From the NCBI GenBank assembly GCA_964035545.1, contig OZ037767.1, positions 15,433,498 to 15,497,497 on the forward strand: DNA of 64,000 nt, read 5' to 3'. The DNA is from Bugula neritina. Taxonomy: Eukaryota > Bryozoa > Gymnolaemata > Cheilostomatida > Bugulidae. The translations under genes were made by a program, and so were the position numbers. Below are positions 22,979-35,935 of the stretch, one piece after another. How positions within the stretch are numbered: position 1 is the first letter of the stretch; every line of letters starts with the position of its first letter. Under the pieces are notes generated by a model that saw nothing but the letters and a program-made list of their open reading frames with translations, was not told the origin of the DNA and did no database searches.

Positions 22979-25269
22979 GTGCTGCAGTCAATAATTTAAG
23001 CAACTTTACAAACACATTATTATATATATACATAAACATTCACCAGATATATTTAATAATTTATGATGCACATGGTCAAACATGCAATTAATATTACTAA
23101 TATTTGCTTATAAATACAGTCATACTAATATTGTTTACATGACTGCATTTGTTGAAAAGAATGGTAATAACAGTTTTAAAAGACAATTAAAATTTTTTAC
23201 TGGGTTATGTAATATAATTTGTTTAACTGTTTCTTTTAATTACCAAATATCTAAAATAATATTTTAATGAACACAAAGTTATTCACTGTTTTTCCACTCT
23301 TTTTAAATCTGTAAAACAAAAATTTTTAGATTTAATAACTAAATAATAAACAGTGTCTGTTTATTTTTTTAAAAATAGACAGTGTTTATTTTAATCCTTC
23401 TTAAGAAACTTAATTAGGTAAAAAGTAAATTATTAAAAATTGAAAAATAATTGCCAAATCCAAGATACATCAATTCAATATTACATTTAAATTTATAAGA
23501 CAAATGACTTTTTGTTTTTGATAATAGATTTTTGTGTTTCATTATACAAGCTCTTTTGTAAAAAATGTTCTTATAATTATTAATATATTTTAAGAAATGA
23601 TTACAGTTTCAAAAGTGGTCAAATTACTGCAGCTGTTTGGCTTCAGTGAAACGACTCTTGTTGCTTAAAGCTAATGGGCTTTGAAATTATGTTTGTTATA
23701 GAAGGATTATTAATGTAAATATCTAAAGAAGCTTATAGACTAAGACTTAGTGCCTTGTAATTAAATATTATTTTACAGATATCCTATAAACACTGACATA
23801 TAACTCACAACAAAAAAGGTATTCTTTCATGTTTGAATATTGGAACTCAAAATTATTGATTAATTTTTAATTTTTAATATATAAACAAAACATGGAAGTT
23901 TACTATATACATTTAAAAACTTTAAGCTACGAAGCAACACTAAGTACAACAATTTCAGACCAGCTATAGAGATCAAATCTTGAAGAATAAAATCCAATCT
24001 TGTCAAGATACTGAAATCAGGTATTATGAGAATTAAATATATATACCTACATTTAACTTTCTATGTTTCACCTTTTACATGCAGTTTATGCTTTATGATT
24101 TATAAATTTTACACTCTATCCTTTATATTCTGTTTTCATATTGCATATTTAATATTTTATGCTCTAAGTTTCACCTTCCAGGTGTGACATTCTACATTTT
24201 AAGTTCTACATTTTGTATTCTAAATACCGTATCATATTAGAGGTAATGTCTTATACATTTTAGTAAAATGATCATAATATCACAGCCTTGCACTTGAAGT
24301 ATAAATTTTATAAGAATATAAGATGTTATAAAATTAGTTGGTGATAAAGTTTGAAAATGCACAATAGCATGAAGTTATTAATTATTCTAGTATTGATGAG
24401 CCATGAGTTTATTTTACAAGTTGTTTTTATTATGAGCTGATACATTTTCTATAAGCTGTAAAAGTGTTAGGATTGTTAGAATAACAAAAAAATAGTTTTT
24501 TCCTCTAAATGTTAAAACGAGACCTTGAAATTATTAATTTAAAGTGTTTTAGGAGTTTATTTAAACTTAATATATAGTTTTATAAAATAGGTTTAATAGT
24601 TATTATGTTTAACTTGAAAAACAAAAAAACTCTTATTTAATAATAAATTTCAAAATGTTGAGATATTATTCTTTACTAAAATGCCTATATTGTATAAGGT
24701 AATAACATTTTGCAAATTGTTATTAGCAGATGACAAATGAAATACCAATACGTTCTTATTCACAGTATAATGGTTCCATCCCAGCTAGATAGACACTACT
24801 TTTTATTTTGGTACCATATAATTATATAGTAATATATACCTATATATATATAGCGATATAACTGTTTCATTGATTGCTAAATAGCTAAAATGCTAATAAC
24901 TTTATTAGCTAACATGAATTATTTGGAATATTATTCTAATTTTCACAAATTTGTGAGAGACAAAAGACAGTGTAATACAATAACAATAGACATTACATTT
25001 AATTATTGACTACCCATTCACAAAATATCTGTTCAAACAAGAAGCAAAATATATTCAAAATTAATGTTTATGCAAATCAAAGAAATTGTTAATGTGCTAA
25101 ATATGTGCTTTATTTAAGTATATATATATTTTTTAATAATATTAAAATAAATTGCACATAAAATATATATTGTACCAAAATAAATTAGTAGCGTCTAACT
25201 GAGAGTTGCTATATATATCTAGGATAACACCCGAACAAACTGTTTTTATTAACAGCAGCTGTCTAGAAG
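22979..25269. other. Spacer between WSC copies C and D
   Basis: No gene is supported. It is nearly identical to 45859-48151. The part from about 23936 is also homologous to the start of the window. A 61-codon open stretch at 23082 loses nothing by its single-base change in the other copy and shows no domain. Confidence 0.55.
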
Positions 25270-28246
25270 ATGCATCAATATCTGATGTGTATAGCACTGG
25301 TTCCTATAGTTTATGGTTCAGTGTACATGGGTTGTTACAAGGACACCTCAACTAGAGCTCTACCATTGAGGTATGATTCCAATGACATGACAGTCGACCT
25401 TTGTATTGGCTACTGCATTTACAGAGGTAAGTATTCCATTCACTTACTTAGTTGATTTTTTACAATACAGTGAAATTGCAACCTATAAAGCAGGGCTGAT
25501 AAATTAGCCATCATTTTAGGAGTACGTCACAATGTCATGAAACTTCAAAGGAACTGCAATTATCCTGGAATAAGATTGCTACATACTTATACTTAAAATA
25601 ATTGTGCTTGCTTTAAAGTTTAGACATTTTATCTGTGAGCTACATGCAGTTGGTATCTAGCATAGTGACCCGCAGTGGTATAGGGGTCAGAGCGTTTGCC
25701 TACAAGTAAGCACAAGGTAATGAGTTTGAGCCCCATTATAAGCCAGTAGTGATGTTAGGAAGAGCATCCAGTCATAATTGCTCCTGTGCCTCATATGAAT
25801 AAGTCTTAAGCCAGCTTTAACAAAAACCCCTTCTATCAGAGATCTTCTCATAGGTATGGTGACTATAAACTTGTGTGAGTTGGTATATATTAGCATGTGT
25901 GCACATAATAATATATCCAAAAAAACTTGCATGTCGCAATATATATTGAATATCTATATAACTTTGAAATCTATAGCTAACTAGTTGTTTGATTGGCTAT
26001 AAATATCATATTACAGTAAATTATTTAAAGTGAATTGATTATATCAAATTAATATGTTAGCAAGCATAAAGTCAACTAATATTAATAATCGCCTTAGTTG
26101 TAAACTGATTCAACAAATGTAAATAAATCAATAGAGAAAGTTTATGCATACAAGCAATTAGCTGCTTGTTATATTTGTTCAGTAAGTGTAAATATTATAC
26201 ATGTTCAGAAACTGCTTGCTTAAATTTAGCTAATTAATAGCAAGTATAAACATTTTGTTATTTATATAAATGCTATGATATTAAGTTTGTCAGAGGAAAA
26301 TTCAATTATACAATTATTATTTGACTAGTCCTAGAAAAGTTTATGAATATTAAGATTATTTGAAGGATACTCAAATGATAGTTTATTAATCAAAGTTTTA
26401 TTCACATTAACTAGAAAGCCCAGCTCTCTATCACTATATAGCCATGATATATTTGCTAAAATCTTGGGAAAAAGTAACTATGTTATAATGGCAAAATTGC
26501 TACTTATATATTTTCTAGTACATATATATGCTCATTGAACCATAATTTTTAATCAAATAAAATGTTGAAATGAATATTATTCAACCCTGCTGGTATTTCA
26601 AGGTCACCCCTACGCTGGTTTGCAGACGGATGACACTTGTTTCTGTGGAAGTGAGTACGACAAGTATGGAATCGGGGAAGAAACGAGCTGCAGAGACCCT
26701 TGTAAAGGAAATACTAGTCAGATATGTGGTGGAGGCTGGAGAAACAGTGTCTATAAAATAACTGGAAAAGGTGCGTAAAAAATGAACTCAAAATTAAAAT
26801 TGAACAATTAAATTTCAATGCAAATAAGGAAAATAAAAATATTTTTGATGCTTATTTACTATTATTTTAAAGCCTAAAAATTTGTATATTTGCACCTAAA
26901 TTTTAATAAGATTTTAATCGTAAAATATGCTTAGATTTAAAGTCACTTCAACAATGTATCAAACAGCTAAATTTTGTTCAAATTATATATACTGTATAGA
27001 AAAGAATGAATCTAGCCAAAGTGTACCAAGACCCATTCGCTATGTCGGCAAAATTGAAGTTGGAGAACTAACTGATGACATCATATCCTTTATTGAACAT
27101 CCAACTGATTCTACTAAAATAATGGCAGCTACATCAAAACAACTTGTAGAGATCAATCATCATGGAGACTGTACAGTAGTAGCTGGTGTGCAGCTGCAAG
27201 GTTGTTTGCATACGCAAAACTCACTTTCATTTGCTTCCATCAGCCATATTGTTTATGCTCACTTCACTGATCTGAATATACATCACTTCCTGTTTAACAA
27301 GTCTGTCATCTTGGTAGCTGATGAAGGTGACCATTGCATTAAATTCTTTGAATTTCAACAGAAACCTTTGTTCTCTAATTTTCAAACCTACAAAATTGGC
27401 AATTGTGGACTTCCACAAGTATCCCCTTTGTTAGCTGATAAAGTTCGACACTTTAGTGAACCTCAGGCAATCATGCTGAACACCCCAAAACATCTTTCTC
27501 TGTACCATGACTCTGAGACTATTAGACTGGTTGTTAACTGTGTACTGACTGAAGTATACTCTGTTATTGTTAGTATCTATCCAACTCACACTGTAGCATA
27601 TGAGTACAGTGGACACCCAGGGTATGTAACTGATATGTTGAATTATTTTGATTTTCCAATGATGAAATCACAAGGATTTAGCAGTGTGGAGGGCAAAAGT
27701 GATTTAGCAAAAGTAGAATTGCATATTGAGGTGAACTTTGGCACATCAATTGAGGTTTATAGTTATACTTGCGAGTCAAATATCAGTTCAGAAGTTCCCA
27801 GAGTGTTAAATGATTTACCAACAATATTAATCAATGGTAAAGTTCGGTATTTAATTTACAATCAGACTAGTCAGGAGCTGTTCATACGGAATTTACAAGT
27901 TTTAAATCTTCCCCTGGAAGCAGAGTTTAAACTGAGTCAGTATACTGTAGTACGTGATTCTCTCATACTCTACAGTCAAAGCCTGAAAACATTTTATTTC
28001 ACAAAGAAATATTCTCAATATCAGAGAGTTAGTGAGAGTCAGTGTAGTCAGTCTATTATACAAAAGTTACAGGTGAATGGAGCTGAATCTTGTGCTTATG
28101 TCTGCTTTAAATATGGCGACCTTTGTGTTTACTTTTCATTTAATAGTGTAGACAACTTCTGTTATATTCATAATGAGGTCAGCAATACTAGTATCATTAC
28201 TACTCCAGGTTTCTACTGTTACACATCTTTAAATTATATATTTTAA
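25270..28246 (+). CDS. WSC-family secreted protein, copy D (intact)
   Basis: Exons at 25270-25426, 26603-26770 and 27000-28246, all GT-AG and phase 1, total 1572 nt and 523 residues. Residues 1-17 are a signal peptide (MHQYLMCIALVPIVYGS). Residues about 19-107 are a WSC domain (MGCYKDTSTRALPLR, CIGYCIYRG, CFCGSEYDKYG, CRDPCKGNTSQICGG), a cysteine-rich carbohydrate-binding fold. The long third exon begins with a block shared by all copies (IEHPTDSTKIMAATSKQLVE) and an NHL/beta-propeller-like VILVADEGDHCIKF. It ends with a PAN/apple-like module (ESCAYVCFKYGDLCVYFSF, CYIHNEV). Several N-glycosylation sequons are present and no transmembrane segment is evident, so it is probably secreted or surface-associated. 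The best-supported paralogues are F and B'. The ligand is unknown. The only clear PAN or propeller evidence is motif-level. Confidence 0.85.
25669..25925 (+). mobile_element. tRNA-derived SINE in intron 1 of copy D
   Basis: Same element as in copies A and F. It has a tRNA-like head with GTGGTATAGGGGTCAGAGCG and GAGTTTGAGCCCC, followed by GGAAGAGCATCCAGTCATAA. The 3' end is uncertain. The minus-strand 81-codon open stretch across it is a by-product. Confidence 0.6.
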
Positions 28247-30497
28247 ATGTTTAAACAACTTGTTGGTTCTTTTAACATCAATATTATATCCCAATTTTAA
28301 TTTAGTAAGTTATCACACAAATAATAACTTATTGAATGAGTTTTCTGACAAAGAACGTAATTTCTTTCTGATGCTGGTAACAATTACAATTATATTTATA
28401 TGTTTACAGTCTAATATCTATGTTTCGTCCAATATTTTAGTTATGTTGACATTTATGCTTTAGCTGTTGTGAATTTCATAAACACTAATATCGATTCTAA
28501 AATGTATTTTATCTCAATATATAAGTGGATATACCATTTTAATCAAAAAGGAGAACAATAATCAATTAAGGTAATTGAAAGGGCACAACAGAAACCTATA
28601 TTATATGAAATGGTCAGAAGAGGACAACTCTAGATAATCATAATATCCCAGTGATAATTTCACTTATTGACTGCAAATGCATATTATTTGTCTGATCAAA
28701 CAATAAAAAGTCAATGACTATACGTTTTTAATATAAACAACAGCCATGTCTGTGTTTTACTAAATCAGCCAATCAAATATTTGCTAAAGTAGCATTCAAT
28801 TCTCTTAACTAACTTATTATATTATTTCATCAGTTTCAAACTCTAAAGAAGCATCCAATATTTTGAAATACTAGATAATGAGTGTTTCTAGTAACATGTG
28901 ACAGCATAAACTCTCATTGGTATCGCTGACTGTATTATTATACGGAGTGAAAAACATTGAGGCACCAAAATAGTGAATTTTTTTACACTCAACTTTATTT
29001 GATATCTGCACAGAGAGAAATATTAGTGCAGTGCTTGCACTAAAATTGTTCAAAGAGCCTTTTATTGCCAGTATAGCCTGCACCAGACCTCTAATATTTG
29101 TTAGACCTGCACTTATTTTGATGAAATTGAAAATTAATCCGATTAGTGTAAGCTGAAAAACATTTTGTAGTAGCTCTGAAACCACTTAGTTACTTTTCAC
29201 AAGTATTACGTAATTATCATCCCTAGGTTCTAATGAAGCTAAACAGTAATTGATAGGAGCAGAAAATGAGATCAATGCTACAACTACATAATGTTCAACT
29301 ACATTATGTTCAAGCAAAATTTTATTTACATAAGAATTATGGAACAATCAGCAGTTGTTCACCTAACAACATTATTTGTTCACATTTACACTGATGATGA
29401 TCACAAACCTTTATAGGAAGCTAGGATAGAGTTGAACCCTACATTTGGGTCATTTCGATTGGTGCTTCCCAGTTAGATGCTATTTATACATTTTACGTGC
29501 AGTTTATTTGAATACTATTGAAATATATGTGCATTTAAATAAATTTGAGTCAATTGCTTTTTGTAATTGGCACACAAATAAATTTCTTTGCTCTGCATAA
29601 ACCTATTAATTTTGCATTTTCTATATTTTTTGTTTTTTGAAAAAATGTTATTATTAATGCATTTAATGCTTTTTTTCAACACAAATTTGGAAAAATTTAA
29701 ATATTATTGCAAATATATCATATTAATGGTTATTTTATGTTTAGCAATGATATGAAAGTTATATAAGGGTATATAGGTATATAATACTTAGCACCAAAAC
29801 AAAAAATACAACTTAACTGGGGAGCATATAAGTGGAATGCAACTCCATCAACCTACTGTTCATGATTTTGAAATTTCTATGAACCTAAGATATTTTCAAA
29901 TAGCTTGTTACCAGACTACTATTAAACATTGCCCCATTCCGTTTATCAAAGACTAAGGCTGAAGTTGAATTTATTAACAAAAAATTTCATCTGCACATAT
30001 TATCTCTTGCATGGGTAGTTTAGGCTTCACTAGTCAATTTCATTCATGGAAAGGAAAGCCAACTAATTTAAAATGTGTGTAAAAGAGAGATCGGGGAGAT
30101 GCACCATTAAACTCCAATGTACTCAGTTATTAGCAAATGTGTTTCAAACAAGAAGCTTAAAATTAATAACAAAACAAGCTACTGAATAGTCAAGTGTAGA
30201 TCAGGTGAACCACTTCAAAAGCCTAAGTAACTTGAGTAAATTACCTGGTGAAACAAAAGAAAACGTTGCATAACAAAGCTATAGTAAGGAAATATTTAAA
30301 ATGTAATTTAAAGGCTAGAAACTGGCTTACCAAGCAGTAACAAAGCAAAGCAAAGGTTATTACATAACAGCACATAGTTTTCATTAACGGCTATTGACAG
30401 AAGAAACATTCTGCAGGCATAGTGAACACCAGAAGCTCAGACTAAGAGGTTGTGCTTTGAGATTCAGTAACTTTGTGCTTCCAAACAACCTCACAAC
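28247..30497. other. 3' flank of copy D and unique spacer
   Basis: Homologous to the 3' flanks of A and F up to about 29008, at clearly lower identity than upstream; after that the sequence is unique in the window. No exon, RNA gene or known element is recognised between 29010 and 30497. Confidence 0.5.
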
Positions 30498-30619
30498 ATG
30501 GAAGACATTGAATCAGTTAATCACCAGGGTAAAGATTGCAGCTACTTCTCAGAGATAGAAGATGATCACTTTCTTTCAGAGTTAGAAACTAAAGTTGTTA
30601 TTGCAATTTGCAGCAAAGG
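30498..30619 (+). CDS. Candidate first exon of the transposase-like gene
   Basis: ATG followed by 40 open codons (MEDIESVNHQGKDCSYFSEI...), ending in a good donor (AGG then GTAAGC) in phase 2. The large exon whose acceptor is at 33102-33103 begins in the matching phase, so the two would join in frame across a 2.5-kb intron. The acidic N terminus is unremarkable. There may be further small exons between them. Support is splice phase only. Confidence 0.35.
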
Positions 30620-33009
30620 GTAAGCTCAATCATTTGCTTAACATTGTCGTTTGCTATCACAATGACAGTATGCTTGAGTATGACTATTGCTATAGACAGA
30701 TAATTGAATTTGTGCAACTATAAATTTCCAGAGATCACATTGACTGATATTTCTCAAACTATTCTAATCCTATATCAATTTGATACGCCTGTTCCTGTAA
30801 TCATTTATTTCTAAAAAGTTTAGTGTTTTATTTCAACGTCATCTAGCAATTTGTGCCAAATAATGCAGTTTAGAAGCCTACAACAGCTGCCAAGCTAATT
30901 TCTTGTTTTATACTTTATAGCTGAGTACCAAACTGAAAATGCCAAATTTAGTGGTGAGTTGGCAAAGTTCATAAATACAAGAACATTTTATTAACTTCCG
31001 TACCACCAGTTTATATTCTTATTTATTTTTGCACAGCACAATTAAATGCTGAAATAGAAAAAAGATGTTTAAATAGCAATATTTTTCTTGGTAGTACTGT
31101 ATTTGTTTTTCAATTTATAGACATACTGAAACTTATTTCGATATAAGAGGCCCATATAAAATAATAAATAATCATCTTGAGTTTTATACGGGAACACATT
31201 TACTTTTTTTAGTCCCAACTGTTTCAAAATATTCATTCATCATAATGCAGTTTCCATTCAGCTAATGAGTTTTAATCTTGCCATAACTTAAATTTGTCAG
31301 ATTTAATAGCTTAGAAAAGCAATGCTTTATTTGGTTATAACAGTTAAGTGAAGCTGTTGAGTTAACTGTTACAACTGGACTGGTGAAGTAGCATTGCTAA
31401 TCAACTTCATGCTAGGGGTGTGTAAATAGTATCCACAAAATACTGTGATTGCTATTTTTTGGCATTCCTTGAACCCAATGTGCATTTGTTATGTCTGAAA
31501 AAGCTATGGGCAGAGCGCCAGACATGTAATGAAAATCAGTGATTGTGTCGTAAGTGGTGGTATTTATTAAGGGATGGTATTCACTTGTAACTTTAAGACA
31601 AGATCAAATGCTGTATTTCAGGTGACCATTACAGCTTAATTAGTCACAATGTTACTCACTTTGTAAATCCTAATAGTGACCACGTATTCATCCCCAGCCA
31701 TTGTTATATAATGCCTTAAATACTGTATCTCCGCTGTGAGGCGGTTCAAAATGACATTTCTGAGACTTGTTAGTTGCCCAATTTCATGGACCAGTCATTT
31801 GCATGGGCAAGATTTCAAGTGTGTGCCTGTTTGTATACTAGTGTTCATTTCCTCTGGCCCATAGAGAGCAATTCATGTGGGTAAAGTTCATGCTTCTAAC
31901 ATTTTTGGTTGTTGGAGTTGGGCTCGCTGAATAACTACCAGCCAATTAGGTGACTACGACAGAGACCATTCGCACTTGCGTTGAGAATGCAGAGCGACAA
32001 GTGCGAAGGTTTTCTCAACCCGCACAGTGGACACCTTTGCTACTTGTGATTTCAATTTTCACACGCGAAAATTTCCAGTTATTATAATGCAGCATAGGGC
32101 ATATAAGTCTACCTTAACTTTGATTAAAAAGTTTACAGATCATTATTAGCTAAACTGCATGATTACAAAGTTTTCAGGAGAGTTTTCATATACATGAACC
32201 AGTTTTTAAAATTTAGCAATGAAATCACACCAAAGCTAACTGCTATATAACCCATATATATCATTATAATAGGTGAATTAGTATAATATATATGAAAGTC
32301 TTTTAATTATATATATATACATTTTCTTTTAGACTGATCCTACAATAATCTTCAACTTCCTCATGTTAAGGAATCGAGAAAAAAATTGGGAAAAACTATA
32401 AAACCATACATGTACAATTAATTTCAAATTTTCCATTTCCCTCAATCTCTTCCAAAGTTGACGCTACAAAGCAAGCTGATTGAACATTGCCTAACAGTCT
32501 CGTGATTTAATACATCGATTGCCATGTGTTCTGGATGATTTATTATTATAGGAAGTTTAAGAAGCTCCTCTGCTTGATTACAAGATTATTTCTTAGTTAT
32601 AATATAACATTCACGCTGCCTATATATACTTGTTTACCAGCACTTATTAATAATTCACAGCTTAGATTCAATTTTAAATGGTGAAAGTACCAATTATGTG
32701 TATATACCATAGCTTGTCATTTTAAAGCAAAGTTTTTCTGAAAGTAATAAAAGTTGCTTTACTTGCAAGCTGGTGCAGGCAATGATGTGAGTCAGATGCC
32801 GCCAACTGTTCTGCCAACTTGTACCTAAGTAGAACAGAGATCCTGTCAATCAGACGCAGCCATTCAGTAAGTTGCTCATCTGAATATATATATAACACTT
32901 TTATTCAGGCTTTCTCTTCAAAGTTATTTATTTTTGCACTTCATGCACTTGACCATATATTCGGGCATACAAACAAATTACTGCATCCATTATGTGGGGC
33001 ATTCACTGT

Positions 33010-33013
<4 letters not shown>
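30620..33013. other. Putative intron; small inverted repeat near 31.97-32.02 kb
   Basis: No exon stands out. At about 31970-32011 a 10-bp inverted repeat (TTCGCACTTG...CAAGTGCGAA) could form a short hairpin. It is locally GC-richer than its surroundings. Nothing else is recognised. Confidence 0.3.

Positions 33014-33052
<39 letters not shown>
33014..33052. repeat. (TA)n microsatellite
   Basis: About 39 bp of uninterrupted TA just before the large exon. Open-frame extension through it (YIYIYI...) is an artefact and not part of the protein. Confidence 0.95.
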
Positions 33053-33055
<3 letters not shown>

Positions 33056-33103
33056 GCTGTCTCTTGAACTGTTTGTAAAATACATTTTCATGGGCTGTTT
33101 TAG

Positions 33104-34263
33104 ATTCCTTCTCAAGTTGTATAAAAAAGGGGACACCACCCGCACTCAAATACAACAGATAGTTGAGTCATCTGAAGCTTTGGTACAGATGACAACAGCC
33201 TCTATTCGTAGAGATGTAAATGATTTAGTAAGAGAAATTGGCTTGAACCATATCAAACAGGTCACTACATTGAATACGACGCTCCATAGCACTTCTATGA
33301 CATTCGAAGGTTTAGAGACGGATTTTAAAAGAATTATTGAGTTTGAAAAGCGAGGCTTGATCATGCCACAGAGGTATCTGGTAGGTAATAGAGAAGACTC
33401 TACAAAAAATGGCGCTAAAATTCAAACTCCATGCTACGCTCAGTATGTGCCCCTTATCCAAACCCTTTCAAAATTAAATGTTGCATCACCAATTCCATCA
33501 GCTAATGGTGACATAGTAGGTTTTGCTGATGGTAGTCTCTATAAAACTTCAAACTTCCTTCAGCAACATCCAGATGCCCTTCAACTAGCTTTATACAATG
33601 ATGATATAGAGCTGGCAAACCATTTAGTTTCGAAAGCTGGTATTCATAAGGTTTCCATGTTTTATGTCTCTGTCAAGGGTAGAACTCCTTTTCAGTTGAA
33701 AGACATTCATCTTGTCATAGCTGCTTACACATCTGATCTCAAAGAATTTGGTTATTCAAAAATTATGAAACCTCTCTTTACAGACTTACAGAAGCTAGAG
33801 CAAGGTGTTCAAGTAAGCTCTGGTGATTCAGGTACAAGGATTATTCAAGCGGTGCTCGTCCAGTTTATAGGTGACAATCTGGCGGCTAACCAATTACTAG
33901 GCTTTGTAGCCAGCTTTTCCGCTCAGCACTATTGCAGATTCTGCTATATGGCTCTCGATCAAGCAAAACATGCCGTGGAAAGCTCAAAAGACCTGCTGAG
34001 AAGTCAGGAACAACACCGTGCTGATGTGGCTGCAGTGGAGCAGGACATTGATAATTATAAACACACTGGAGTTAAGCAATCTCTAATCCTTGACCAGCTG
34101 CAGAATTTCTCATCAATAGAAAGTACAGTGCCTGACTGCATGCATGATTTCCTAGAAGAAGTTTGTAAAACTGAACTGTCACTTATTCTAACTGCATGCT
34201 CTGGCTAAGGAGAAGCTGCTTTCTCTTGAAATCCTAAATTCACAGATTAAATTATACAATTAT
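33104..34263 (+). pseudogene. Transposase-like exon, frameshifted and truncated
   Basis: A long exon after an acceptor (TGCTGTTTTAG), also readable from an ATG at 33090. It encodes about 370 residues containing FIGDNLAANQLLGFVASFSA, a CRFC pair and VPDCMHDFLEEVCKTEL. I associate this motif set with a multi-copy, transposon-derived protein family of uncharacterised genes in cnidarians, fishes and other animals, distantly like EnSpm/CACTA-type transposases; the superfamily is uncertain. A TAA closes the frame at 34206. The same family sequence continues in another frame (LAKEKLLSLEILNSQIKLYN) to a donor-like GTGAGA at 34264, so a 4-bp insertion near 34190 (GCATGC) probably broke it. The C-terminal half of the family is missing. 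No equivalent exists in the second unit near 10.2 kb. Confidence 0.6.
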
Positions 34264-34315
34264 AGGTGAGATATCTCAGGGGTATAAATAGAAGAGAGAA
34301 CATCTTTTATATAAG

Positions 34316-35935
34316 ATGAGAATGGGATATAGATCATGGGTTTCAGTGCTCAATAAGCTAAGCACAGACACCACGATATTTGTGGGAGCTCTGCATGGTA
34401 TGCTGAACTCGGAAGGACTAGCCTGTGTTATGGAAGAACTGTTTGGCCCAGTCATCTATGCCAGCATTGACACTGACAAACACAAATACCCGATTGGTAG
34501 GAGCTAAGTCTATATTCTGACACAGTTTTTAGACTCCTTTAAACATGCAGCTTGTGTTAGGATATCAAATATCATGCTTTTCTTGAACTTGTTCCCAATT
34601 TCTGCTCTATTATCATTACATTGTAAACTATCTATGCTTTATCTATTATATATCATGCTATATGCCTTGTTATTTTACTATAAATGCATTGATATTTGCA
34701 ATATCTGTAATATTGTAACTTATAAATACACTATGTGTATACTGTCAACATCCTATGATATTTCATTGATATATTACACAGTATGAATAACTTAATAGCA
34801 GAACGTGGCTGTATCTGTTGTAGGTTCTGGCCGTGTGACTTTCAGCTGCCATGACAGCTACAGAAATGCACTTGGCGCTGCTTTTGTGGAAATAAAAACC
34901 CCAAAGTTTACTAAAAAGGTATTTACCACATAAACATGCTCCATACCTGTTATAGTGTTCAAAGTTATGTTTTTATGTAAATTGATATAATATATTTCAT
35001 TGCCTTTTTTGATTTAAATTACTATATATTTGAATTTTTGCAAACTTGTAGTGCAATTACGGAGCTAAACTATGTATTTTACTTAAATAATTTGCAGGTA
35101 CAACTAGACCCTTACTTGGAGGAATCTATCTGTTATGTGTGCAGGATCAGTTTGGGGCCCTACTTTTGCAGACATCCAACGTGCTCCAAGGTAACACAAT
35201 TTCTCGATTATCTTGAGGAAAATTAGCTTTGCTTCTAAACTAAGAGAAAATATATTTGACAAGTATAAGTATTTAATTATTTAATTTAAGTTTTTATTTA
35301 ATTTAATTTAATTATTTAATGCTATAAAGTTTTATAAGACTTTTTAGCAGCTCAAGATTTGCTCATAAAATAAATTTAATAATCTTGAAAGTGCAACTGC
35401 TATAATTGTTACCATAATTTATGTAACTATGATACATTATCTGTTGATAAGAATATACTTTTTCATTAGGAAAATCTTTTAGCATGTCACTTTTCCAAAT
35501 TTACTGCAAACATGGTCATGAAAAATGTTGCTGCATGACAGCTAATAGAATCCCACTTAGTTTAAGTTGTTGAATATTTTAAAGAATAGTTTTTAATATA
35601 CTGTAAAAACATTAGTATAAAGTACAAGATTATTAATAGTAAATTAACATATAAATGCATTATTAATAATAAAAAATCTTCAACATATCAGACTTTGAAA
35701 AAACATTACACTGCATGGAAATTATTTATTTGTCTGACTCCGCTAACTTTGCAATTCAATTTTGAATACAGTTGTTCTGGTTTTATTCTCCCAGTACTTC
35801 TGTGAACTCTGTTGGCGCTGGCAGCACGCTGACTTGGGGGAAGGAGCCCAGGCCATTCATCCTCTTACCAGAAACTCTAAAAAGAGTCGTGGTTTCTCAG
35901 AAGGAGGCTCTAGACACGCTAGAAATGGCATTTAA
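34316..35935 (+). CDS. CPEB1-like RNA-binding protein, 3' exons (partial)
   Basis: Four exons: up to 34496, 34824-34918, 35098-35190 and 35795-35935, with canonical splice sites and matching phases. They encode the second RNA-recognition motif ([51 protein letters not shown]) and the zinc-binding domain ([43 protein letters not shown], then HPLTRN), ending at TAA 35933-35935. CPEB1 binds U-rich elements in mRNA 3' UTRs and controls poly(A) tail length and translation. The first RRM and the N-terminal region are not in the window: upstream lies the transposase-like exon, and homology to the other copy starts inside the first exon. This is therefore a 3' fragment, or a gene whose 5' part is far away. 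Its exons lack the lesions of the 10.2-12.5 kb copy. The 5' limit is uncertain. Confidence 0.82.

Noticed and set aside
25687-25932. 81-codon minus-strand open stretch, also at 1776 and 48569
   Set aside because: It lies wholly over the tRNA-derived SINE and ends with it; no start context or domain supports it.
32934-33089. N-terminal extension of the transposase-like protein
   Set aside because: It reads through a (TA)n run as YIYIYI and lies before a good splice acceptor.
34200-34510. Fusion of the transposase-like exon to the CPEB exon
   Set aside because: The donor at 34264 and the CPEB frame after 34316 do not agree in phase, and the intervening 51 bp would be a very short intron.
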